Origin: CAVRZY01 sp963725415 | GTDB taxonomy: Bacteria; Acidobacteriota; Terriglobia; Bryobacterales; Bryobacteraceae | Assembly: GCA_963725415.1 (NCBI GenBank) | Contig: CAVRZY010000283.1 | Span: 9,578-73,577 of the forward strand | Direction of reading: 5' to 3' | DNA length: 64,000 nucleotides | Part shown: piece after piece, positions 18,421-26,928 of the stretch | Position numbering within the stretch: position 1 is the first letter of the stretch | Layout of the letters: each line of letters opens with the position of its first letter | Notes under the pieces: model-generated | Told to the model about the DNA's origin: nothing | What the model saw: only the letters and a program-made list of their open reading frames with translations | Databases searched by the model: none | Position numbers and translations under genes: made by a program

Positions 18421-19446
18421 TCAAGCCGGCTGCTGCGTGAACTTCGCCAGTCGCTCGAGTTTGCGCAGCCCGGCGCCGCTATCGATCGCTTGCTCCGCGA
18501 GCGACACCCCTTCCAGGAAATTGCGCGCCTTCCCAGCCGCTACCAGGGCGGTGGAGGCGTTCGCTAATACGATTTCCCGCCGCGGCCCGCGCTCCCCTTC
18601 CAGGATCGATCGGGCAATCTGCGAATTCAGCCCGGCATCCCCGCCCTTCAATTCCGCCAGGCTGACCGTGGCCAGCCCAAAATCCTCAGGAGACAGCGTC
18701 CGCTGGAGCACCCGGCCCTGGCAGATCTCCAGGGCCAGCGTGGGGCCGGTGGTGGTGACTTCATCGAGCCCGTCGGAGCCGTGCACTACGAATCCCCGCG
18801 CCAGCCCCAGCGCCGCCAAGGCGCCAGCCATCAGTTCCGCTGCCTGTGCTGAGGAGGCCCCCACCAGTTGGGCGGTAGCGCCAGCCGGGTTGGTCAGCGG
18901 GCCCAGCAGGTTGAAGACCGTACGCATTTTCAGCTCCAGCCGCGCCGGCTGCGCGTGCTTCATGGCCGGATGGTAGGCGGGTGCAAACAGAAACCCGATC
19001 CCGATCTCGCGAATGGCGCGCGCCGTCTGTTCGGGTTGCTGGGCGATCTTCACCCCCAAGCGCTCCAGAACATCCGCGCTGCCGCACTGGCTGGAGATGG
19101 AGCGGTTGCCGTGCTTGGCCACTTTCACGCCCGCCCCCGCTACAACAAAAGCGGAGATGGTGGAAACATTGAAGGTGCTGAGGCCGTCGCCACCCGTCCC
19201 ACAGGTGTCCAGCAACACTTCACCTTCCAACGCCAGAGGCACCGAGCTGGCCATGCGGCGCATGGCCCGCGCGAATCCCAGCAGTTCCTCGGCCGTCTCC
19301 CCCTTCATCCGCAGCGCCACCAGAAAGGATGCAATCTGAGCCACCGAGGCGCCCCCGCTCAGAATCACGCTCATCGCCTCTTCGGCTTCTCCGGCGGTGA
19401 GATGCTCGCGGCCGACAACGCGGTGCAGGAATCCGACTAGGCTCAT
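18421..19446 (-). CDS. trpD: Anthranilate phosphoribosyltransferase
   Basis: TrpD, 341 residues, transfers the phosphoribosyl group of PRPP to anthranilate in tryptophan synthesis. The PRPP/diphosphate loop LLDTCGTGGDGLSTFNVST and the KHGNRSISSQCGSADVLE segment are intact. The anthranilate-site stretch MRTVFNLLGPLTNPAGA is also present, and the length is normal. Starts ATG 19446 (MSLVGFLHRVVGREHLTAGE). No other trp gene is adjacent, so the pathway is dispersed or the neighbours lie elsewhere; the 3' end is convergent with the IPT protein gene nine bases away. Confidence 0.95.
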   Translation of the reverse strand: MSLVGFLHRVVGREHLTAGEAEEAMSVILSGGASVAQIASFLVALRMKGETAEELLGFARAMRRMASSVPLALEGEVLLDTCGTGGDGLSTFNVSTISAFVVAGAGVKVAKHGNRSISSQCGSADVLERLGVKIAQQPEQTARAIREIGIGFLFAPAYHPAMKHAQPARLELKMRTVFNLLGPLTNPAGATAQLVGASSAQAAELMAGALAALGLARGFVVHGSDGLDEVTTTGPTLALEICQGRVLQRTLSPEDFGLATVSLAELKGGDAGLNSQIARSILEGERGPRREIVLANASTALVAAGKARNFLEGVSLAEQAIDSGAGLRKLERLAKFTQQPA

Positions 19447-19459
19447 GCTATATTGAGAT

Positions 19460-19529
19460 GCTGTCAGCCATCAGCTTCCGAGCCGCGACCCTAGGGGAGC
19501 GGCGAGCTTAGCGGCTGAAGGCTGACGGC
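19460..19529. repeat. Imperfect inverted repeat between trpD and sucC
   Basis: GCTGTCAGCCATCAGCTTC (19460-19478) pairs imperfectly with GCGGCTGAAGGCTGACGGC (19511-19529). The core AGCCATCAGC recurs at about 31560 after the VWFA gene, suggesting a dispersed small repeat family. Confidence 0.45.
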
Positions 19530-19559
19530 TTCTCGACATACTAGCACAAGCTCATTCCC

Positions 19560-20717
19560 ATGAAAATTCACGAGTACCAAGCGAAGGGCATCCTGGCCCA
19601 TTTCGGCGTCCCTGTGCCCCGCGGCGAGGTGGTCCGCTCCGGGGAAGAGGCGGAAGCTGTCGCCCGCCAGATCGGCGGCAGCGTGGTAGTCAAAGCGCAG
19701 ATTCACGCCGGTGGTCGAGGCAAAGGCGGCGGCGTCAAGGTCGCCCAAGATCCGGCGGAGGCCACCGAGATTGCCAAGAAGATGCTGGGCATGCGGCTGG
19801 TTACTCACCAGACCGGACCCGAAGGCCGCATCGTCCAACGCGTGCTGATCGAGGAGACCCTGCCCATCGAACGCGAACTCTACCTGGGCATAGTGCTGGA
19901 TCGCGCCCGCGGCCGGCCGGTCTTCATGGCCTCCCCAGCCGGCGGCGTCGAGATCGAAGAGGTGGCTGCCCAAACCCCCGAACTCATCCTGAAAGAGCAC
20001 TTCGATCCCGGCGACGGCTTGCTGCCGTTCCAGGCCCGCAAGCTGGCCTACGGCATGGATCTCCCCGGTCCCAGCATCGGCGGCGCCGTGGCCGCCATGC
20101 TGGCCCTGGCCAGGGCCTACGACGCCATGGACGCCTCCCTGGCGGAGATCAATCCCTTTGTGCTGACGCGCGACGGCAAAGTCTACGCCCTGGACGCCAA
20201 GATCAATCTGGACGACAACGCGCTGTACCGCCACAAGAATCTGCTGGAGCTGCGCGACCTCAACGAAGAGGACCCGCTCGAAGTGGACGCTTCCCGCTAC
20301 AGCCTCAACTACATCAAGCTGGACGGCAACGTCGGCTGTATGGTGAACGGCGCCGGCCTGGCCATGGCCACCATGGACATCATCAAGCACGCCGGCGGCA
20401 GCCCCGCCAACTTTCTGGATGTGGGCGGCGGCGCCAGCGCCGAGCAGATCGAAAACGCCTTCCGCATCCTGATCTCGGACAAGAACGTCAAGGCGGTCCT
20501 CATTAACATTTTCGGCGGCATCCTGCGCTGCGACACGCTGGCGACCGGCGTGGTCGCGGCCGCCAAGCAGTTGAACGTCCAGGTACCCGTGGTGGTGCGC
20601 ATGGAGGGCACCAACGTCGAGCTGGGTCGCAGGATCCTCACCGAGTCCGGGTTGAATTTCACGGTGGCCCAAACCATGCAGGACGCCGCCGAGAAAATCG
20701 TGAGGCTGGCACAATGA
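19560..20717 (+). CDS. sucC: Succinyl-CoA synthetase beta subunit
   Basis: ADP-forming succinate-CoA ligase beta chain, 385 residues, TCA cycle. The ATP-grasp domain starts MKIHEYQAKGILAHFGVPVP and has VVKAQIHAGGRGKGGGVKVA, the nucleotide-binding strand. The C-terminal CoA-ligase domain shows NYIKLDGNVGCMVNGAGLAM then FLDVGGGAS and LINIFGGILRCDTLA. Full length. Its TGA overlaps the sucD ATG by four bases (ATGA), as usual for the heterotetramer subunits. Confidence 0.96.
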   Translation: MKIHEYQAKGILAHFGVPVPRGEVVRSGEEAEAVARQIGGSVVVKAQIHAGGRGKGGGVKVAQDPAEATEIAKKMLGMRLVTHQTGPEGRIVQRVLIEETLPIERELYLGIVLDRARGRPVFMASPAGGVEIEEVAAQTPELILKEHFDPGDGLLPFQARKLAYGMDLPGPSIGGAVAAMLALARAYDAMDASLAEINPFVLTRDGKVYALDAKINLDDNALYRHKNLLELRDLNEEDPLEVDASRYSLNYIKLDGNVGCMVNGAGLAMATMDIIKHAGGSPANFLDVGGGASAEQIENAFRILISDKNVKAVLINIFGGILRCDTLATGVVAAAKQLNVQVPVVVRMEGTNVELGRRILTESGLNFTVAQTMQDAAEKIVRLAQ

Positions 20718-21580
20718 GCATACTGGTCGATCAAAACACGCGCCTGCTGGTTCAGGGCTTCACGGGCCGCGAGGCCACCTTTCACGCGCAGCAGTGCATC
20801 GCCTACGGCACCAACATCGTGGGCGGCGTGGTGCCCGGCAAAGGCGGGATGAAACATCTCGACCTACCGGTGTTCAACACCGTCGCGCAGGGGGTGCGCG
20901 CCACCGGCGCCAACGCCTCGGTCATTTTCGTGCCGCCGGCCTTTGCCGCGGATGCCATCATGGAGGCCGCCGATGCCGGCCTGGCGGTGGTGGTCTCGAT
21001 CACCGAAGGCATCCCCACCCTGGACATGATCCGCGCCTGGCGCTTCCTCGAGGACCATCCCACTCGGCTGATCGGTCCCAATTGCCCGGGCATCATCTCG
21101 CCCGGCAAGTGCAAGGTCGGCATCATGCCGGGCCATATCCATCGACCGGGCCACGTGGGCGTGGTCTCCCGATCCGGAACCCTCACCTACGAAGCGGTGG
21201 ACCAACTGACCAAGCTCGGCATCGGCCAATCGACCTGCATCGGCATCGGCGGCGATCCCATCATCGGGACCAACTTCATCGATGCTATCCGATTGTTCAA
21301 TGGCGACCCGGACACGCACGCCATCGTCCTGATCGGCGAGATCGGCGGCAATGCCGAGGAGCTGGCCGCAGTCTACATCCAGGAGCGCGTCCGCAAGCCC
21401 GTAATCGGCTTCGTGGCCGGCCAGACCGCGCCGCCCGGCCGCCGCATGGGTCACGCCGGCGCCATCATCTCGGGCGGTTCCGGCAAGGCCATCGACAAGA
21501 TTCGGGCCCTGGAAGCCGCCGGCGTAACTGTCTGCGCTTCGCCTGCGGAGATCGGAGAGACAGTCCAGCGCCGCCTATGA
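20714..21580 (+). CDS. sucD: Succinyl-CoA synthetase alpha subunit
   Basis: Alpha chain, 288 residues. The Rossmann CoA-binding domain begins MSILVDQNTRLLVQGFTGRE. GPNCPGIISPGKCKVGIMPG and the catalytic phosphohistidine region RRMGHAGAIISGGSGKA are intact. It forms the heterodimer or heterotetramer with SucC. The stop codon overlaps the ndk start (ATGA), so the three genes sucC-sucD-ndk form a tight operon in which nucleoside diphosphate kinase can use the nucleoside triphosphate made by the ligase. Confidence 0.96.
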   Translation: MSILVDQNTRLLVQGFTGREATFHAQQCIAYGTNIVGGVVPGKGGMKHLDLPVFNTVAQGVRATGANASVIFVPPAFAADAIMEAADAGLAVVVSITEGIPTLDMIRAWRFLEDHPTRLIGPNCPGIISPGKCKVGIMPGHIHRPGHVGVVSRSGTLTYEAVDQLTKLGIGQSTCIGIGGDPIIGTNFIDAIRLFNGDPDTHAIVLIGEIGGNAEELAAVYIQERVRKPVIGFVAGQTAPPGRRMGHAGAIISGGSGKAIDKIRALEAAGVTVCASPAEIGETVQRRL

Positions 21581-21993
21581 GTGAGTTGACTCTGTGCATC
21601 ATCAAGCCCGATGCCGTCTCCCAGGGCCATGCCGGCGAGATCATATCTATCCTGGAGAAGGACGGTTTCCGGATTCGCGCCGTGCGCATGCTGCGCCTGA
21701 CCCGCGAGCAGGCCGAAGGTTTCTACGCCGTTCACCGCGAGAAGGGCTTCTTCCCGGGCCTGGTGGAGTTTATGACCGAAGGACCGGTCATCGTCATGGC
21801 CCTGGAACGCGAGGACGCAATCCGCAAACTACGTGAGGTGATGGGGGCCACCAACCCCGCCCACGCCGCCGAAGGAACCATCCGGCGGCGCTTCGCCCAA
21901 AGCATCGAGCGCAACGCCATCCACGGCTCGGATGCCCCAGACACCGCGGAGTTCGAGCTCGGCTACTTCTTTAGCTCCCTGGATCTGGTCTGA
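21577..21993 (+). CDS. ndk: Nucleoside diphosphate kinase
   Basis: Ndk, 138 residues, moves the gamma-phosphate from ATP to other NDPs through a phosphohistidine. It starts MSELTLCIIKPDAVSQGHAG; the active histidine is H116 in RNAIHGSDAPDTAEFELGYF. Length and motifs are canonical. It overlaps sucD by four bases and lies about 25 bp upstream of the RNase P RNA gene. Confidence 0.96.
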   Translation: MSELTLCIIKPDAVSQGHAGEIISILEKDGFRIRAVRMLRLTREQAEGFYAVHREKGFFPGLVEFMTEGPVIVMALEREDAIRKLREVMGATNPAHAAEGTIRRRFAQSIERNAIHGSDAPDTAEFELGYFFSSLDLV

Positions 21994-22004
21994 CCGCCAC
22001 ACGG

Positions 22005-22010
22005 TATACT
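22005..22010 (+). promoter_or_regulatory. -10 box of rnpB
   Basis: TATACT lies about 8 bp before the predicted 5' end of the RNase P RNA, inside the ndk-rnpB gap, so rnpB probably has its own promoter. No convincing -35 hexamer is seen. Confidence 0.45.
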
Positions 22011-22016
22011 GGAGAC

Positions 22017-22372
22017 TGGAGCCTGCCGGACGGGTAGTCGCCCGGAAACGGGAGGAAAGTCCGGTCTCCGCAGGGCAGCGTGCCGGCTAACGGCCGGGGG
22101 GATTCGCTCAAAGCGGATTTCACGGAAAGTGCCACAGAAAACATACCGCCTTCGGGTAAGGGTGAAATGGTGCGGTAAGAGCGCACCGCGGCCGGAGTGA
22201 TCCGGCTGGCAGGGCAAACCCCACGCGGAGCAAGACCAAATAGGAGGGGAGGAGTGGCCCGCTCCGTTCGACTCTCGGGTAGGTCGCAAGAGCCAGCCAG
22301 TAATGGCTGGCCCAGAGGAATGACTACCACCCGCAAGGGTACAGAAACCGGCTTATAGTCCGGCAGGCTCTA
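22017..22372 (+). ncRNA. rnpB: RNase P RNA, bacterial type A
   Basis: Catalytic RNA of RNase P, which matures the 5' ends of tRNA precursors. The conserved core is clear: AGTCGCCCGGAAACGGGAGG then AAAGTCCGGTCTCC near 22040-22070 (CR-I/P4 5' strand), GCCACAGAAAACATACCGCC near 22130, GGTAAGGGTGAAATGGTGCG, GAGCAAGACCAAATAGG, and near the 3' end ACCCGCAAGGGTACAGAAA followed by CCGGCTTATAG. The ends pair: AGCCTGCCGGA near 22020 with TCCGGCAGGCT near 22360, forming P1. Length about 355 nt fits the ancestral type A class. The ends are estimated to within a few bases. Confidence 0.96.
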
Positions 22373-22409
22373 ACCCAGGGACAGACGGAAGTGGATTGCT
22401 CTCGCCGGC

Positions 22410-23417
22410 TCAGCTCGCCAGGATCTCCCGCACGAACTGCGCGGTCTGCCCGATCTGGTCGTTGAACCGCTGGTACACCCCGATGATGACAGCGTCGGTG
22501 GGCTTAATACCGTGGAGCGCCACCGCGAGGCGTTCCTTGACCTGCTGCGGCGAGTTCACCGTGCGTCCAGCCGCCAGCACCTTATAGACCAGGCAGGGCT
22601 TGGTGGCCTTGCGGATTGTCTCCATCATCCTGGGCGGGTCGGAGGGCAGATAGATCTCGCCCAGCGGCACCTGCCCCAGTAGCTTCTCAAACTCGGCGCG
22701 CGGGCGGATCATGTAGTACAGGCTGGTCATGTAGTAGTCCACGTCCCAGCCCTTCTCCTCGGCGTATTCCACTTCCAGGGGGTTGTGGCAGGACAGGCCA
22801 ACCAGGGAGCCTGTCTGGCGGATGCGCTTCAGGTAGTCGAGCGACCGATCGAACTGGCCCGCGTCCCAGAACCGGTTCGTGCTGCCGCCGTGCTGCGCGA
22901 TCCCCAGGGGCTGGAGCTTGACGGCCCGCTTCAGCATCTCGGGCTGGTCATTGAAGGTGGGGCGCGACAGCAACAGCAATTGCAGCTTGCCGCCCTGGTC
23001 CTTGTAGCGCAGCCAGTCGGTTTCCAGCCGCTCGCTCCAGCTCGCCTGCCAGGTGTTCAACCCGGCGCGCTCCAGCTCCTTCAAGAAAGAAACCACCCGA
23101 TCCGTGGTGTGATATTCCCCCATGTGAGCGGAAAAGACGTAGTTGAAGTGCGAGTAGCCGTAAATGGGATTCGCCCCCGCGACCAGCCGGGTGATCCTGT
23201 GCTTGCCCAAGCGAACCAGCGGCAGCAGCGGCCCCGACTTCGCTTCCGGCACCTTCCCCTCCACAGGGACCGTTTGGCCGGCCGACAGGTTTGGCCCCGC
23301 CAGCCAGGCCGTCAGCGTCCCGGCGCCCCGGAAAAGGTCCCGGCGCTGGATGCCGGTGTCGTCAGCCGGGTCGAGCTCCACCATGCCGTTCATGAGCGGA
23401 CTGCGGTCGTCTTCCAT
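22410..23417 (-). CDS. Tat-type secreted TIM-barrel protein, aldo/keto-reductase-like
   Basis: Protein of 335 residues with a twin-arginine-like leader (IQRRDLFRGAGTLTAWLAG) after about 24 residues. Downstream features include LVAGANPIYGYSHFNYVFSA, AGLNTWQASWSERL, GLSCHNPLEVEYAEEKGWDV and LPSDPPRMMETIRKATKP. Alternating strands and helices with a late GxxR/NSP-like end suggest an aldo/keto-reductase-like TIM barrel, but the family catalytic tetrad is not evident. A paralogue with the same blocks lies at 49583-50491. I do not know its function; both are exported and probably act on a small carbonyl or sugar substrate. Start 23417 is provisional; in-frame ATGs at 23393 and 23384 are also possible. 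Confidence 0.7.
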   Translation of the reverse strand: MEDDRSPLMNGMVELDPADDTGIQRRDLFRGAGTLTAWLAGPNLSAGQTVPVEGKVPEAKSGPLLPLVRLGKHRITRLVAGANPIYGYSHFNYVFSAHMGEYHTTDRVVSFLKELERAGLNTWQASWSERLETDWLRYKDQGGKLQLLLLSRPTFNDQPEMLKRAVKLQPLGIAQHGGSTNRFWDAGQFDRSLDYLKRIRQTGSLVGLSCHNPLEVEYAEEKGWDVDYYMTSLYYMIRPRAEFEKLLGQVPLGEIYLPSDPPRMMETIRKATKPCLVYKVLAAGRTVNSPQQVKERLAVALHGIKPTDAVIIGVYQRFNDQIGQTAQFVREILAS

Positions 23418-23511
23418 AGACCCTGTTGTATCAGAACCGCAGCCTCAGGCCAAGCTGCTCGTGAGAAGCCCGCACCGTTTTCTGGTATCTTACACCAGAG
23501 GAATCCGACCT

Positions 23512-26154
23512 ATGAATCTCTTGATCAAAACGATTTGCCTGCTCCTCCTCTCCTGGCCCATGCTGGCCGACAAATGGACCGTCGATGACGTCCTGTTCGC
23601 CGAAAGCGGCAGCCAGTTCGACATCTCCCGCGACGGCAAGCTCGTCGTCTGGGTCAAGAGCCAGATGGACAAGGAGAAAGGCGAATCGGCCTCCAACCTG
23701 TTCCTGCGCAATCTCACCGAGAATCTGGAGATCCAGCTCACCCGCGGTACCGACAATCACTCCTCGCCGAAATTCTCGCCCGACTCGAAGCGCATCGCCT
23801 TCCTCACCAACCGCAAGCCGCCCCAGCCGCCCTCCGGAGGCCCGCCCGCTGCCGCCGACCAGGCCGAGGGCTCCCAGGTCTGGCTCATCGACCCGCGCGG
23901 TGGCGAGCCCTGGTCGCTCACGCGTTTCGCAAAGGGCGTGCGCGCCCTGGAATGGCTGGATAACGACACCCTCCTGCTGGCCGCCCCCGAAGACCCCAGC
24001 CTCTACGAACAGAAAACCAAGGAACGCAAAGACACTTCCCAGGTGGTGGAGGACGAGGAGCACGCCCCGCCGGTCCGGCTGTTCCGCTTCGACCTCAAGA
24101 CCAAGACCGCCCGGCGCATCACCGAGAACAGCGACCGCATCGAACGCCTCTTCGTCTCCGCCGATGGCGCCCACGCCGTTACCATCCACAACCGCAGCCT
24201 GCGCTACATCTACGACCAGAAAATCCGGCCCGTCACCTTCCTGCACGATTTGAAGAGCGGCGCAAGCAAGCAGCTTTTCCCCGACGGCAAGCTGCTCCCC
24301 TCGCAAATCGCCTTCAGTCCCGACAACCGCGGCTTCTACTTCTCGGCCCCCTACACCACCCACCCCAGATATCTCAACGCTTCGATTCAACTGCTCTACT
24401 ACTTCGACCTTGCGTCCGGCAGCGCCACGCAGATCAACCTGGACTGGGAGAATGCCCTGGCCATGGGCTTCGTTCCTACTTCCGACGGTTTCCTGGCCTC
24501 GCTGGCCAATGGCGCGCGCCCGCGCCTCGCGCTTTACCGCCGCGCCCCGCAGGGCTGGACCCGCTCCTGGGTCGAGAGCGAGCATGCCGGCAACATCTTC
24601 TCGCTGGAGGCCGCCCTGGACGGCAAGACCATCCTCTATCGCTACGGCGCCGCCAGCGTGCCCTCGCAGTGGTATGCCGCCACCCTGGAAGGTAACGCCC
24701 TCCGCGGCCCGCGCCCCATCACCGAACTCAATGCCGGTCTCAAAAAGAAGCCGCTCGCCAAAACCGAGCTGGTCTACTGGAAGGGCGCGCGCGACGAGCA
24801 GGTCGAGGGAATCCTCTATTACCCTCACAACTACAAACCCGGGCAGAAGTACGCCCTGGTGGTGGTGATCCACGGCGGACCTCACGGCGCCGATATGGAT
24901 GACTTCAGCGAGCGCTGGGGCGCCCCTCACAACCTCCTGGCCCAGCGCGGCGCTTTCATCCTACGCCCCAACTACCACGGCAGCAGCCAGTACGGGCTGA
25001 AGTGGGGCGAGTCCATCAGCGGCGGCAACTACAACGAACTCGAGTGGATCGATGTCGAGAAGGGCGTCGATTCCCTCATCGCCAAAGGCCTGGTAGACCC
25101 CGAGCGGCTGGGCGCCATGGGCTGGAGCAACGGCTCCATCATCACCATCGAGCTCACCACCCGCACCACCCGCTACAAGGCCGCCTCCGCCGGGGCCGGC
25201 GACGTCAACTGGATCAGCGATTGGGGCAACGCCGTGTTCGGCCAGTCTTTCGACGACTACTACCTCGGCAAAACGCCGCTCGAAGATCCTCAGCTCTACC
25301 TGCGCAAGTCTCCCCTGTTCCGCATGAACAAAGTCCGCACGCCCACCATCATCTTCTTCGGCACCGAGGACAAGCAGGTCCCCACCGAGCAGGGCTGGCA
25401 GCACTATCGCGCCCTCCAGCAACTGGGACAGACCGACGTCCGCTTCATCCTCTTCCCCGGCGAAGCCCACGGGCCGCGCAAGCTGGTTCACCAGCGCCGC
25501 AAACTCGAAGAGGAACTGGCCTGGTTCGACAAGTATCTTTTCAAGACCGCGGCCACCGAGAGCGAATCGCTTAAGCCTGAGTCGCTCCTGGCCGCCGCGC
25601 TGAAGCGCAAGAACCTTGGCACGGTGCCTGAAACCGTGCTGCGCGGCGACCTCCAGATCGGACGCTTCGAAGTCACCCGCGCCCAGTACGCCGCCTTCGA
25701 CCCCTCTTACAGGTTCGCGGCCGGAACCGAGCAGTACCCCGCCACCGGTGTTTCCTTCGAAAATGCCCAACGCTACGCCGAGTGGCTCACCAAGACCACC
25801 GGCCAGCGCTTCCGCCTGGGCACCGAGCAGGAAATGGAGAAGTTCTTGAAGCCGGGCAAAGGCGACAACACGCTGGACTACTGGGCCGGTTACACCGTCA
25901 ACCTGGATGACGCCCGCCGCCTGGCCCCCTCGATTGAAGCCCTCGGCCCCGGCGCCCTGCTCCACCCGGTGGGCAGCTTCCCCGGCGATGGCGACGACTC
26001 GATCTTCGACCTGGGCGGCAACGCCGCCGAATGGGTCACCACCAAAGACGGCGCCGGCAAAGCCCTCGGAGGGAGCGCCGACCGCCCCTCCGACCCCAAA
26101 TCCCCCACCCCGCCCCGGACCGACTACATCGGCTTCCGGGTGGTGCGGGAGTAG
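23512..26154 (+). CDS. Exported S9 prolyl-oligopeptidase fused to an FGE/sulfatase-modifying-factor domain
   Basis: An 880-residue exported fusion. After signal peptide MNLLIKTICLLLLSWPMLA comes a beta-propeller (about 30-420) with repeated SPDSKRIAFLTN-type blades. Residues about 430-680 are an S9 alpha/beta hydrolase: VVVIHGGPHGADM, nucleophile S539 in GAMGWSNGS, aspartate in FFGTEDKQVP, histidine in PGEAHGP. Residues about 695-880 form a formylglycine-generating-enzyme-like domain: QIGRFEVTRAQYAAFDP, ATGVSFENAQRYAEWL, FDLGGNAAEW and the terminal YIGFRVVRE. S9 enzymes cleave peptides; FGE-like domains in non-sulfatase contexts are often binding or oxidising modules. The FGE part looks shorter than stand-alone enzymes and I see no cysteine pair, so it is probably non-catalytic. 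The 3' end is partly duplicated at 26801-26904. Confidence 0.88.
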   Translation: MNLLIKTICLLLLSWPMLADKWTVDDVLFAESGSQFDISRDGKLVVWVKSQMDKEKGESASNLFLRNLTENLEIQLTRGTDNHSSPKFSPDSKRIAFLTNRKPPQPPSGGPPAAADQAEGSQVWLIDPRGGEPWSLTRFAKGVRALEWLDNDTLLLAAPEDPSLYEQKTKERKDTSQVVEDEEHAPPVRLFRFDLKTKTARRITENSDRIERLFVSADGAHAVTIHNRSLRYIYDQKIRPVTFLHDLKSGASKQLFPDGKLLPSQIAFSPDNRGFYFSAPYTTHPRYLNASIQLLYYFDLASGSATQINLDWENALAMGFVPTSDGFLASLANGARPRLALYRRAPQGWTRSWVESEHAGNIFSLEAALDGKTILYRYGAASVPSQWYAATLEGNALRGPRPITELNAGLKKKPLAKTELVYWKGARDEQVEGILYYPHNYKPGQKYALVVVIHGGPHGADMDDFSERWGAPHNLLAQRGAFILRPNYHGSSQYGLKWGESISGGNYNELEWIDVEKGVDSLIAKGLVDPERLGAMGWSNGSIITIELTTRTTRYKAASAGAGDVNWISDWGNAVFGQSFDDYYLGKTPLEDPQLYLRKSPLFRMNKVRTPTIIFFGTEDKQVPTEQGWQHYRALQQLGQTDVRFILFPGEAHGPRKLVHQRRKLEEELAWFDKYLFKTAATESESLKPESLLAAALKRKNLGTVPETVLRGDLQIGRFEVTRAQYAAFDPSYRFAAGTEQYPATGVSFENAQRYAEWLTKTTGQRFRLGTEQEMEKFLKPGKGDNTLDYWAGYTVNLDDARRLAPSIEALGPGALLHPVGSFPGDGDDSIFDLGGNAAEWVTTKDGAGKALGGSADRPSDPKSPTPPRTDYIGFRVVRE

Positions 26155-26173
26155 ACAGCTTCACGACGATGTG

Positions 26174-26198
26174 CTACTATACGTATTGAATACGCATA
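26174..26198 (+). promoter_or_regulatory. Palindromic operator at the MazEF-like promoter
   Basis: CGTATT-G-AATACG (26182-26194) is a perfect dyad; extended to 26178-26198 it has 10-base arms with one mismatch (TATACGTATT / AATACGCATA). The -10 like TACTAT (26174-26179) abuts it and the antitoxin ATG follows at 26209. This is the layout of an autoregulated toxin-antitoxin promoter. Confidence 0.6.
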
Positions 26199-26208
26199 GG
26201 GCTCGCTT

Positions 26209-26439
26209 ATGGCAAAAAAGCTTACCATCAGCGTGGACGACGAGGTCTACGCGGGACTGCATCGTGTGGTCGGCCGTCGGCGAATTGGCCGGTTCTTGCA
26301 AGCGCTGGCCAGACCTCACGTCTTGCACGAGGACATGGAGGCCGCCTACCGGCAAATGGCAGCCGACGAGGCGCGGGAGGCAGAAGCGCTGGAGTGGTCT
26401 GAGGGATTGATCGGGGATATCCAGGATGATCCGCGGTGA
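26209..26439 (+). CDS. MazE-like antitoxin
   Basis: Antitoxin of 76 residues. The N-terminal half MAKKLTISVDDEVYAGLHRV, then VGRRRIGRFLQALARPHVL, looks like a ribbon-helix-helix DNA-binding domain. The acidic C-terminal half (DEAREAEALEWSEGLIGDIQ) would wrap the toxin. It precedes and overlaps the MazF-like gene by 14 bp, and a dyad operator sits just upstream, as in type II modules. The closest named family is uncertain (RHH-type MazE or similar). Confidence 0.8.
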   Translation: MAKKLTISVDDEVYAGLHRVVGRRRIGRFLQALARPHVLHEDMEAAYRQMAADEAREAEALEWSEGLIGDIQDDPR

Positions 26440-26758
26440 GGTCTGGTGGGTCAACTTTGACCCCTCCATCGGGGGTGAGGCACGCAAGACCAGGCCCGCC
26501 ATAATCGTCAGCAACGATGTCTCCAACAGGACCCTCAATCGCGTTCAGGTCGTGCCGATTACATCCAACGTCTCCCGCCTCTACCCTTGCGAGGCGTACG
26601 TCACTGTCAGCGGTCAGCAGCGTAAAGCCATGGCCGACCAAATCTCCACCGTGAGCAAGCAACGTTTGAAACAACGCATCAGCGCCATTTCCAGCGAGGA
26701 CATGAGGGCGGTCGAGAGAGCCATCCGTGTGCAACTTGACCTCTCGGATACGGTCTGA
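26426..26758 (+). CDS. MazF/PemK-family endoribonuclease toxin
   Basis: Toxin of 110 residues with the PemK/MazF fold: MIRGEVWWVNFDPSIGGEAR, then KTRPAIIVSNDVSNR and VQVVPITSNVSRLYPCEAYV. R-G-[ED]-[VI]-[WY], the K-x-R-P-[AV] loop and the T-S-[NR] strand are family hallmarks and supply the catalytic arginine and threonine/serine. It cleaves mRNA at short sequences when freed from its antitoxin. The whole two-gene cassette (about 640 bp) sits between the S9/FGE gene and a second fragment of that gene's 3' end. Confidence 0.9.
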   Translation: MIRGEVWWVNFDPSIGGEARKTRPAIIVSNDVSNRTLNRVQVVPITSNVSRLYPCEAYVTVSGQQRKAMADQISTVSKQRLKQRISAISSEDMRAVERAIRVQLDLSDTV

Positions 26759-26800
26759 CTTCGCCCTGCGCGTCCACGTGCCAGAGAGACCTGTTCCGCC

Positions 26801-26904
26801 CCGTGGGCAGCTTCCCCGGCGAAGGCGACGACCCCACCTTCAAGTCCAAATCCTCCACCACGCCCCGGACCGACTACATCGGCTTCCGGGTGGTGCGCGA
26901 GTAG
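26801..26904 (+). pseudogene. Second copy of the S9/FGE gene 3' end
   Basis: GTGGGCAGCTTCCCCGGCGA and, further on, CGGACCGACTACATCGGCTT repeat the ends found at 25969 and 26116 in the S9/FGE gene. Translated, it reads PVGSFPGEGDD, then TPRTDYIGFRVVRE and stop. About 85 bp present between these blocks in the gene are missing here. It is a non-coding remnant, directly repeated around the toxin-antitoxin cassette. Confidence 0.85.
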
Positions 26905-26928
26905 GGAGAGCGACGATTGCAGTTTCGA

